From assembly GCA_946480925.1 (NCBI GenBank), contig CAMLLU010000144.1, positions 1-5,599 of the forward strand: 5,599 nucleotides of DNA, read 5' to 3'. Both the position numbers and the translations under genes were made by a program. Of this stretch, positions 1-5,599 are shown piece by piece. Each line of letters begins with the position of its first letter. Position 1 is the stretch's first letter. Under the pieces are notes generated by a model. The model saw only the letters and a list, made by a program, of their open reading frames with translations. It was not told where the DNA came from and ran no database searches. Origin of the DNA: an uncultured Rivibacter sp. GTDB lineage: Bacteria; Pseudomonadota; Gammaproteobacteria; Burkholderiales; Burkholderiaceae.

Positions 1-1120
<1,120 letters not shown>

Positions 1121-1142
1121 GTGTGTTTCTTCCTGCGCGCGA

Positions 1143-2864
1143 TCAGCGGGCGCTCCACAGCATCAGGTGCTCGACGATGGGGCCGAGGGCCAGCGCGGGC
1201 ACGTAGTTCAGCAGGCCCACCAGCAGCACGGAGCCGATGAGCAGGGTGATGAACAGCGGCCCATGCGTGGGCATGGTCCCGCCCGTCACCGGGATGCGCT
1301 TCTTGGCGGCCAGCGAGCCCGCAATGGCCAGCACCGGCACGATCACGCCGAAGCGGCCGAACCACATGGCCAGGCCCAGCAGCGTGTTGTAGAAGGGCGT
1401 GTTGGCCGACAGGCCTGCGAACGCGCTGCCGTTGTTGTTGGCCGCCGAGCTGAAGGCATAGAGAACCTCCGAGAAGCCATGTGCGCCGGGGTTGGCGATG
1501 CCGGCCCTGCCCGCGGCGGTGGCCACTGCCAGGGCCGTGCCCGCGAGCGCCAGCACGGGCGTCACGAGGATGGCGATCGAGGTCATCTTCATCTCGTAGG
1601 ACTCGATCTTCTTGCCCAGGTATTCGGGCGTGCGACCGATCATGAGGCCCGCAATGAAGACCGCGAGGATCGCGAAGATCAGCATGCCGTAGAGCCCCGA
1701 GCCCACGCCGCCGAACACCACTTCGCCCAGCTGCATCAACACCAGCGGCACCGCGCCGCCCAGCGGCGTGAGCGAGTCGTGCATCGCGATCACCGCGCCG
1801 CACGAAGCCGCAGTGGTGATGGTGGTGAACAGGCTCGAGGCGTTGATGCCGAAGCGTGCCTCCTTGCCTTCCATGTTGCCGCCGGATTGCAGCGCCGAAA
1901 GGCCCTGGTCCACGCCCAGCGGGGCCAGCAGCGGGTTGCCTTGCTGCTCCTGTACGGTGATGAAGACCACGAAGGCGACGAACATCACCGTCATCGCGGC
2001 CAGCACGGCCCAGCCCTGGCGGATGTCACCCACCATGCGGCCGAAGGTGAAGCACAGCGCCGTGGGGATGAGAAAGATCGACAGCATCTGCACGAAGTTG
2101 CTCAGCGGCGTGGGGTTCTCGAAGGGGTGCGCCGAGTTCGCGTTGAAGAAGCCGCCGCCGTTGGTGCCCAGCATCTTGATGGCCTCCTGCGAAGCAACCG
2201 GGCCCATGGCCAGCGTCTGCCGGCCACCCTCGAGCGTGTGCACCGCCTGATAGGCGCTGAAGTTCTGGATCGCACCCTGGCTCACGAAGAACACCGCGAG
2301 CACGAGCGAAAGCGGCAGCAGCACGTACAGCGTGACGCGGGTGAGATCGACCCAGAAGTTGCCGATGGACTGCGCGGACCTTGCGGCAAAGCCTCGCACC
2401 AGCGCGAGCAGCACCGCAATGCCGGTGGCGGCGGACACGAAGTTCTGCACCGCCAGCGCCAGCATCTGCGTGAAGTAGCTCATCACCGCTTCGCCCGCAT
2501 AGCCTTGCCAGTTGGTGTTGGTGACGAAACTCACCGCCGTGTTGAAGGCCGAGTCGGCGCCCACGGCGGGCATGCCTTGCGGGTTGAGCGGCAGCAGGCC
2601 TTGCAGCCGCTGCACCGCATAGGTGAAGAGCACGCCGACGAGGCTGAACACCAGCACTGCGAGCGCGTACTGCTTCCAGCTCTGGTGTGCGGCTGCATCG
2701 GTGCCCGCGGCGCGATAGAGGGCGTTTTCGAGCTTCACCAGTGGCGAGAGCCAGCGCGGCAGCCGGCCTTCGGCCACGGCCGCGATCCAGCGGCCCAGCG
2801 GCCAGGCCAGCACCAGAAGCGCGAGGAGAAAGACGACGAGCTGGATCCAGGCTTGAGTGTTCAT
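1143..2864 (-). CDS. kdpA: KdpA, potassium-binding and channel-like subunit
   Basis: KdpA is the K+-selective membrane subunit that takes up the ion and passes it to KdpB for ATP-driven transport. At 573 aa it is close to E. coli KdpA (557 aa) and complete. All four pore-loop (selectivity filter) regions typical of this potassium-transporter superfamily are visible: SFVTNTNWQ at 112-120, GTNGGGFFN at 233-241, TTAASCG at 350-356 and [11 protein letters not shown] at 472-482. The [12 protein letters not shown] stretch after the second loop and the [14 protein letters not shown] stretch after the third are also hallmarks. Long hydrophobic segments separate the loops, as expected of a polytopic membrane protein. 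The ATG at 2862-2864 is 1 bp past the kdpF stop; its ribosome site GAGGAG (2872-2877, 7 nt spacing) lies inside the last codons of kdpF, so translation is probably coupled. Confidence 0.98.
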   Translation of the reverse strand: MNTQAWIQLVVFLLALLVLAWPLGRWIAAVAEGRLPRWLSPLVKLENALYRAAGTDAAAHQSWKQYALAVLVFSLVGVLFTYAVQRLQGLLPLNPQGMPAVGADSAFNTAVSFVTNTNWQGYAGEAVMSYFTQMLALAVQNFVSAATGIAVLLALVRGFAARSAQSIGNFWVDLTRVTLYVLLPLSLVLAVFFVSQGAIQNFSAYQAVHTLEGGRQTLAMGPVASQEAIKMLGTNGGGFFNANSAHPFENPTPLSNFVQMLSIFLIPTALCFTFGRMVGDIRQGWAVLAAMTVMFVAFVVFITVQEQQGNPLLAPLGVDQGLSALQSGGNMEGKEARFGINASSLFTTITTAASCGAVIAMHDSLTPLGGAVPLVLMQLGEVVFGGVGSGLYGMLIFAILAVFIAGLMIGRTPEYLGKKIESYEMKMTSIAILVTPVLALAGTALAVATAAGRAGIANPGAHGFSEVLYAFSSAANNNGSAFAGLSANTPFYNTLLGLAMWFGRFGVIVPVLAIAGSLAAKKRIPVTGGTMPTHGPLFITLLIGSVLLVGLLNYVPALALGPIVEHLMLWSAR

Positions 2865-2865
2865 G

Positions 2866-2955
2866 TCAGAACTCCTCGGCCTTCAGCAACGCGACCACGA
2901 GGTAGACCATCAGCGCGAGCGAGACGGTGGCGCCCAGGGCATAGAGCCAGCTCAT
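2866..2955 (-). CDS. kdpF: KdpF, small stabilising subunit of the Kdp complex
   Basis: A 29-aa protein consisting of one hydrophobic helix (about residues 4-24) that ends in LLKAEEF. In E. coli the 29-residue KdpF is a single membrane helix that stabilises the KdpABC complex. Length, position directly before kdpA, the single helix and the acidic-Phe C-terminus (E. coli ends in NAEAF) all match. The ATG at 2953-2955 has GGGAG 7 nt upstream. It overlaps the stop of the preceding microprotein ORF as ATGA, and its own TGA is 1 bp from the kdpA start. Such short genes are often missed by automatic annotation. Confidence 0.93.
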   Translation of the reverse strand: MSWLYALGATVSLALMVYLVVALLKAEEF

Positions 2956-3044
2956 GAGCGTGCTCCCAGTCGTTCGCAGGCGAACACGAGGCCGGCCGCT
3001 ACCGCAAAGATCGTGGCCACCATGCCGACAAACATGAAATCCAT
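2952..3044 (-). CDS. 30-aa membrane microprotein heading the kdp operon
   Basis: An ORF from ATG at 3042-3044 to TGA at 2952-2954, giving 30 residues. It starts MDFMFVG, continues as one hydrophobic segment (about residues 3-22) and ends in a charged tail, CERLGARS. Its stop overlaps the kdpF start as ATGA, the classic arrangement for translational coupling. An AGGGA sequence lies 4 nt upstream of the start, with GGAG slightly further out. From memory, similar single-helix proteins ending in a CERL-type motif occur just before kdpF or kdpA in other bacteria and are usually left as hypothetical; this was not checked. It could be an extra small subunit or assembly factor of the Kdp complex, or a leader peptide that sets kdpF translation. 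No function is established. Confidence 0.72.
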   Translation of the reverse strand: MDFMFVGMVATIFAVAAGLVFACERLGARS

Positions 3045-3100
3045 GGATTCCCTTTGCTCCATTGAGATGCTCTGGAGCTTAGGAAAGGGCGCGTCAAATC

Positions 3101-3129
3101 GGCGTAGAGACTGGCCGGCGGCGCATCAA
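3101..3129 (-). promoter_or_regulatory. Possible kdp promoter overlapping the second repeat
   Basis: On the minus strand TTGATG (3124-3129, inside the proximal operator copy) is followed after 17 nt by TACGCC (3101-3106). The -35-like element is fair and the -10-like element is poor. An operator overlapping a -35 is the usual layout for class II activation by OmpR-family regulators, which is why this pair is preferred. A second -35-like hexamer, TTGACG (revcomp of 3092-3097), has no good partner. The call is weak. Confidence 0.3.
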
Positions 3130-3142
3130 GAAAGCATCAAGA
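3123..3142 (-). promoter_or_regulatory. Putative KdpE operator: 11-bp-spaced direct repeat before the kdp operon
   Basis: On the minus strand the sequence TCTTGATGC occurs twice, perfectly repeated, at 3134-3142 and 3123-3131, an 11-bp period. OmpR/PhoB-family response regulators bind as head-to-tail dimers to direct repeats with about this spacing. KdpE belongs to that family and activates kdp operons at low K+. The repeat ends about 79 bp upstream of the first ORF of the operon, a normal distance for an activator site. The assignment to KdpE is inference from family and position; the sensor and regulator genes are not in the window. Confidence 0.55.
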
Positions 3143-3185
3143 CGCGGTGCGATGGCATCTCCCCGGAAAAAACAAGGGAGAGGAA

Positions 3186-3214
3186 GGGGGAGGAACCTCA
3201 TCCCCCAAATGAGG
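3186..3214. repeat. Overlapping inverted repeats in the divergent intergenic region
   Basis: Two alternative hairpins share bases. GGGGGA (3186-3191) pairs with TCCCCC (3201-3206), and CCTCAT (3196-3201) pairs with ATGAGG (3209-3214) across a 7-nt loop. Read on the minus strand, the structure is followed by a pyrimidine-rich run that ends in six T residues (revcomp of 3167-3172). It could act as a weak terminator or insulator in front of the kdp promoter, or as a protein-binding palindrome. No function is proven. Confidence 0.35.
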
Positions 3215-3265
3215 CAGTGACACCGCGTGGGTTTGCCCCGAATCTGCGGGCCATCGCGTCACTCT

Positions 3266-3270
3266 GGAGG
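3266..3270 (+). promoter_or_regulatory. Strong Shine-Dalgarno site for the 83-aa ORF
   Basis: GGAGG lies 6 nt before the ATG at 3277. It fixes the start of the downstream ORF well inside the longer open frame that extends to the left, and it is the best ribosome site on the plus strand of this window. No convincing -35/-10 pair is seen upstream of it. Confidence 0.75.
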
Positions 3271-3276
3271 CACAAG

Positions 3277-3528
3277 ATGTCGGTACTCCAAAGCAACTGT
3301 CACAGGGATTCGATCCACCACCACGAATCAGCGCCGCCGGTGCACGTTGCACCGGGCATCGTGGGGCTGATCATGCTGCCCGGCAGCGGCAGGCTGGTGT
3401 GGTGGACGGGGCGCGTGGCGATCGGCCTGCGCCACGAGCCCGAGCGGCATTCGCAGGTGATGTCGCAGTCGGCCGTGTGGCTGCAACAACTCATGCTCGA
3501 CAAGTCCGCCAAGGCACTTGCAGATTGA
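3277..3528 (+). CDS. Small protein of unknown function upstream of the lytic transglycosylase
   Basis: An 83-aa protein with no signal peptide and no family I can name. The N-terminal 25 residues are polar and His-rich (HHHE at 14-17). The centre is hydrophobic and Gly-rich with a striking VWWTGRVAIGL segment at 41-51, and the C-terminus contains an amphipathic stretch, VWLQQLMLD at 67-75. The start is chosen by the strong GGAGG 6 nt upstream; the open frame continues further left but overlaps the kdp region and has no comparable site. It lies 24 bp before the transglycosylase gene on the same strand, so co-transcription is likely. The central segment is too short and too interrupted by Arg to be a clear membrane helix. 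I recall similar short proteins in Comamonadaceae but cannot confirm them here. Confidence 0.7.
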   Translation: MSVLQSNCHRDSIHHHESAPPVHVAPGIVGLIMLPGSGRLVWWTGRVAIGLRHEPERHSQVMSQSAVWLQQLMLDKSAKALAD

Positions 3529-3552
3529 CGACGATTCAGACCTCTTGCTCAC

Positions 3553-4515
3553 TTGACGTTGGCCCGCACGTTCCTGTTCACGAAGAAACCACCAGCACGC
3601 CGCCTCGCGCAGGCGGGCGTGCTGGCGGCCGCCTGCTTCGCGGCCCTGCCGGCGTGGGCCACCGTCGAGATCGACGCCGAAGAAAACGCGCTGATCGAAA
3701 GCCTGCGCAGCGAAGCCGAAAGTCATGAATTCGGCAACGGCCTGCCTCAGGACGGGCAGCAGGCCGCCCGCCTGTACTGCAAGGCGGCACGCCTGGGCGA
3801 TGCGAAGTCGCAGTTCGCGCTGGGCTGGATGTACACCAACGGCCGCGGCGTGCCGCGCAGCGACGTCATCGCGGCGTTCTTCTTCAATGCCGCCGCCGAG
3901 CAGGGCTACGAGCAGGCCGTGCGCATGCTGCGCACGGTGGGCGGGCCCACCAGCGAAGTGCCCGATTGCATGCGCGAGCCGGCACCGCCGGTGCTCATGG
4001 CCTCGGCCCAGAAGCAACAGCAAGCTTTGCCGGCCGCGGCGGACATCCCGCCTTCGGCGCCCAAGCCCATCGTCGATCTGGTGCAGAAGATCGCGCCGGA
4101 ATACCAGGTGCAGCCTCAGCTGGCGCTGGCCATCATCGAGGTGGAATCCAACTACGACACCGTGGCCCTGTCGCCCAAGAACGCGAAGGGGCTGATGCAG
4201 CTCATTCCGGCCACGGCCGAGCGCTTCAACGTGAAGAACCCGTACGACCCGGCGCAGAACATCCGCGGCGGGCTGGCCTACCTGCGCTGGCTGCTGGCCT
4301 ACTTCGAAGGCGACGTGAGCCTGGTGGCCGCGGCCTACAACGCGGGCGAGGGCGCGGTGGAGCGCTACCGCGGTATTCCGCCCTACGTCGAAACGCGCAA
4401 CTACGTGCGCAAGGTGTTGAAGACCGTGGGCCGGCTGACGCACCCGTTCGACGCCAGCGTGGTACAGCCGTCGACGAAGATGCGGCTGGCACGCGAGCCG
4501 GTGCGAACGCGCTGA
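3553..4515 (+). CDS. Secreted Sel1-repeat lytic transglycosylase (SLT domain)
   Basis: A peptidoglycan-cleaving enzyme of the soluble lytic transglycosylase type, which cuts the MurNAc-GlcNAc bond to form 1,6-anhydro-muropeptides in the periplasm. The 320-aa product begins with a signal peptide: basic residues near 11-17, a hydrophobic core at 21-32 and a likely cleavage after AWA at 34-36. Residues 71-122 form a Sel1/TPR-like repeat region (GWMYTNGRGVP at 91-101, AAAEQGYEQA at 113-122). The SLT domain spans about 170-290, with the ES motif carrying the predicted catalytic Glu198, GLMQL at 213-217 and AAYNAGEGAV at 260-269. No lipobox is present, so the enzyme is probably soluble. The first in-frame start is TTG at 3553; another TTG lies at 3559, and neither has an obvious ribosome site, so the exact start is uncertain. 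No specific slt/mlt symbol is justified. Confidence 0.92.
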   Translation: MTLARTFLFTKKPPARRLAQAGVLAAACFAALPAWATVEIDAEENALIESLRSEAESHEFGNGLPQDGQQAARLYCKAARLGDAKSQFALGWMYTNGRGVPRSDVIAAFFFNAAAEQGYEQAVRMLRTVGGPTSEVPDCMREPAPPVLMASAQKQQQALPAAADIPPSAPKPIVDLVQKIAPEYQVQPQLALAIIEVESNYDTVALSPKNAKGLMQLIPATAERFNVKNPYDPAQNIRGGLAYLRWLLAYFEGDVSLVAAAYNAGEGAVERYRGIPPYVETRNYVRKVLKTVGRLTHPFDASVVQPSTKMRLAREPVRTR

Positions 4516-4537
4516 GGCCGCGGCAGCAGCGCCTCAG
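4512..4537. terminator. Hairpin between convergent genes, containing both stop codons
   Basis: A perfect 7-bp inverted repeat, CTGAGGC (4512-4518) and GCCTCAG (4531-4537), with a 12-nt loop. The left arm includes the TGA of the transglycosylase gene, and the right arm includes the stop of the minus-strand gene. On the plus strand it is followed by a T-rich stretch, TCTCTTCGATCTTCTT. On the minus strand no U-tract follows, so termination there, if any, would be weaker. Its position between converging genes supports a terminator role. Confidence 0.55.
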
Positions 4538-4887
4538 TCTCTTCGATCTTCTTCGGCTTCGATCACCAGCCGCACGCGCGCCGCACCTCGCACTGCGGTG
4601 GTGGCCGTGATGCGCAGCGGCTGGCCCGCGGGCACGTGCCGGCGGAAGTGGTAGTCCAGCGAATCGGTGGCGCCTGGGTTGGCGGTGGGAATGCTGCGCG
4701 ACCATTGCCGGGCACCATCGACCAGCACCGTCATCGAATGGGTGGGTTCCTGCGCGCTGGCGTGGGTGCGCACGATGAACCGGCAGTCGATCTCGAAGTC
4801 GCGGTCGCGTTGCAGGTCGGCGGGAATGTCGAGCGTCGCGACGTCGGCGTCGCCGGCATCCACATGCCAGCGTTCAGGGCGTTTCAT
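4534..4887 (-). CDS. 117-aa protein of unknown function, coupled to the lipoprotein gene
   Basis: I do not recognise the family. The product is 117 aa and rich in Asp, Arg and His, with a single Cys (35). It has no signal peptide and no membrane helix, so it is probably cytoplasmic. The second half shows alternating polar and hydrophobic residues (SMTVLVDGARQW at 51-62, LRITATT at 91-97, RVRLVIEAEE at 104-113). This pattern suggests beta strands of a small sandwich domain, which is inference only. The ATG at 4885-4887 overlaps the stop of the upstream lipoprotein gene as ATGA and has an AAGG about 9 nt upstream; an alternative ATG at 4891-4893 would add two residues. The frame stays open further upstream, but that part is the shadow of the lipoprotein gene. 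It converges on the transglycosylase gene with 18 bp between stops. Confidence 0.72.
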   Translation of the reverse strand: MKRPERWHVDAGDADVATLDIPADLQRDRDFEIDCRFIVRTHASAQEPTHSMTVLVDGARQWSRSIPTANPGATDSLDYHFRRHVPAGQPLRITATTAVRGAARVRLVIEAEEDRRD

Positions 4888-5192
4888 GAGCATCGGCCTT
4901 GTTTCTCGAACCAGTAGACGATGTTGCCCGCGATCACGATGCTGCCCGACACCACCGCCGATGCGGCCGTCACCGCGCCGGCGGCCACCAGCATGGACAC
5001 GCAGCCTTGGTTGGCGCAGCCGGCGAAGTAGCCGACCTGGTAGAGCTCGAGCTCCATGCGGCGCGCTTCGATGCGGCAGTCGGCGTCGTACACCTGGGTC
5101 GTGCGGGGCACGTAGACGCAGGCTTGCAGCAAGGTGGCAGCCAGCATCACGGCGGCAGCGTTGCCGCTCGTGGAGATTCGCGCGGGTGGCAT
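4884..5192 (-). CDS. Putative small lipoprotein with a glycine/alanine-rich hydrophobic segment
   Basis: A 102-aa protein with a lipoprotein-like N-terminus: Arg5, a hydrophobic stretch at 12-22 and a lipobox-like LQAC with Cys25. Gln at -2 is not the most usual residue but is tolerated in some lipoproteins. The mature part has four more Cys (39, 59, 64, 101), including CANQGC at 59-64. A long small-residue hydrophobic stretch follows at about 66-93 (SMLVAAGAVTAASAVVSGS, then IVIAGNIVYW), which could be a membrane helix or glycine-zipper segment. The chosen ATG at 5190-5192 puts Cys25 at a normal distance, although no strong ribosome site is seen. An ATG at 5256-5258 would add 22 residues and bury the signal. 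The stop overlaps the start of the 117-aa gene, giving a two-gene operon. Function unknown. Confidence 0.72.
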   Translation of the reverse strand: MPPARISTSGNAAAVMLAATLLQACVYVPRTTQVYDADCRIEARRMELELYQVGYFAGCANQGCVSMLVAAGAVTAASAVVSGSIVIAGNIVYWFEKQGRCS

Positions 5193-5357
5193 GCGGCCAG
5201 TGTATGCGGCGCGTCGCGGGCAGCCGCACCACGCAGGCGAGGGGCACGACGGGTGCATTCAGCCCCCACGTGCGGGCGGCGAGTCGCTACTATTGCCAAC
5301 GCAGCCTACCCATTCGCATCGCTGCACCTGCCTTGCGCCTGCCCTGTGCCTGACACC
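5193..5357. promoter_or_regulatory. Divergent intergenic region
   Basis: This 165-bp space separates two divergently transcribed genes and should hold both promoters. The only promoter-like element I see on the plus strand is TACTAT at 5288-5293, about 65 bp before the next start, without a good -35 partner. A CACGTG palindrome lies within 5266-5275. No convincing minus-strand promoter was recognised, and the minus-strand start has no clear ribosome site. Confidence 0.3.
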
Positions 5358-5599
5358 ATGATCGAGAAGCTGCTCGTTGCCTTCGTCCTTGCCGTGTGCA
5401 TGGTGTTCCTCGTGCGCCTGATGCTCGGTGCACGCCGCCAGCAGCAGCTCGATGCGGCAGCGCGGCGGGCCGGTGCACGGGTGCGCCACGTGGCCCACGC
5501 CATGTGGCACTGGCGTTCGGCACGCAAGCGCGCGCAGCGCATGGCCGACGAGGCCATCAAGCGTGCCGCCTCGCGCGATCGGGGTGACGGCCACTGGGA
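5358..5599 (+). CDS. Small membrane-anchored basic protein, 3' end cut by the window
   Basis: The frame opens with ATG at 5358-5360 and is still open at the window end, giving at least 80 residues. It begins MIEKLLVAFVLAVCMVFLVR, a single membrane helix (about 5-22). This is followed by a strongly basic, Ala/Arg/His-rich region that looks helical (AARRAGARVRHVAHAMWHW at 35-53, then RSARKRAQRMADEAIKRAAS). The positive charge after the helix predicts a cytoplasmic C-terminal part. No strong ribosome site precedes the ATG; an in-frame GTG at 5346 is an alternative. I recall similar uncharacterised proteins in Comamonadaceae, but the family has no function I know of. GC-rich third codon positions and the clean helix support a real gene. 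Confidence 0.65.
   Translation, partial: MIEKLLVAFVLAVCMVFLVRLMLGARRQQQLDAAARRAGARVRHVAHAMWHWRSARKRAQRMADEAIKRAASRDRGDGHW

Noticed and set aside
3061..3276. Possible riboswitch or small RNA in the long intergenic region
   Set aside because: Only simple short inverted repeats are visible. No known riboswitch core was recognised, and no clear promoter-terminator pair defines an RNA gene.
3137..3352. A 71-codon minus-strand ORF across the intergenic region
   Set aside because: It overlaps the strong ribosome site and start of the 83-aa gene and the kdp operator, and its translation looks random.
3328..4443. A 371-codon open frame on the minus strand opposite the lytic transglycosylase
   Set aside because: His/Arg/Gly-rich antisense translation with no recognisable motif. 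The plus strand encodes a clear signal peptide and SLT domain.
4888..5247. N-terminal extension of the 117-aa protein to an upstream ATG at 5247
   Set aside because: This part is an Arg/His-rich shadow of the lipoprotein gene in another frame. The ATGA-coupled start at 4887 explains the gene better.
5259..5594. Minus-strand open frames across the right edge of the window
   Set aside because: They are antisense to the plus-strand membrane protein and lack any domain or ribosome site.

Overview
The window is GC-rich, with codon third positions strongly biased to G/C. It looks like chromosomal DNA from a betaproteobacterium of the Burkholderiales, most likely Comamonadaceae (Variovorax-like). 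That placement rests on base composition, the kdpFABC gene order and recalled resemblance of the small hypothetical proteins; no search was run. There are no tRNA or rRNA genes, insertion sequences, phage genes or CRISPR arrays.

Left part (about 1-3150, minus strand). This is the promoter-proximal half of a high-affinity potassium uptake operon. Read in the direction of transcription it holds a 30-aa membrane microprotein ORF, kdpF (29 aa), kdpA (573 aa, complete) and kdpB (first 373 residues, running off the window at base 1). The four reading frames are packed by an ATGA overlap, a 1-bp gap and a 22-bp gap. Upstream, at 3123-3142, two identical 9-bp copies sit 11 bp apart. This is the geometry expected of an OmpR-family response-regulator operator, and KdpE is the obvious candidate.

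Middle (about 3061-3276). This is a divergent intergenic region of about 230 bp between the kdp operon and the next plus-strand gene. It holds the putative kdp operator and promoter, a purine-rich tract and overlapping inverted repeats. I see no gene in it.

Middle right (3277-4515, plus strand). A small 83-aa protein of unknown function with an excellent ribosome binding site is followed after 24 bp by a secreted cell-wall enzyme, a Sel1-repeat plus lytic transglycosylase (SLT) protein. They probably form an operon for peptidoglycan work.

Right (4512-5599). A hairpin at 4512-4537 contains the stop codons of the lytic transglycosylase gene and of a convergent minus-strand gene. The minus-strand pair is a 102-aa putative lipoprotein followed, with an ATGA overlap, by a 117-aa protein of unknown function. 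Divergent from this pair, a plus-strand gene for a small membrane-anchored basic protein starts at 5358 and is cut by the window end.

The best-supported genes are kdpB, kdpA, kdpF and the lytic transglycosylase. The items most worth a second look are the microprotein upstream of kdpF, the 11-bp direct repeat, the 83-aa partner of the transglycosylase and the coupled lipoprotein/117-aa pair. I found no convincing evidence of a wholly new multi-gene system.
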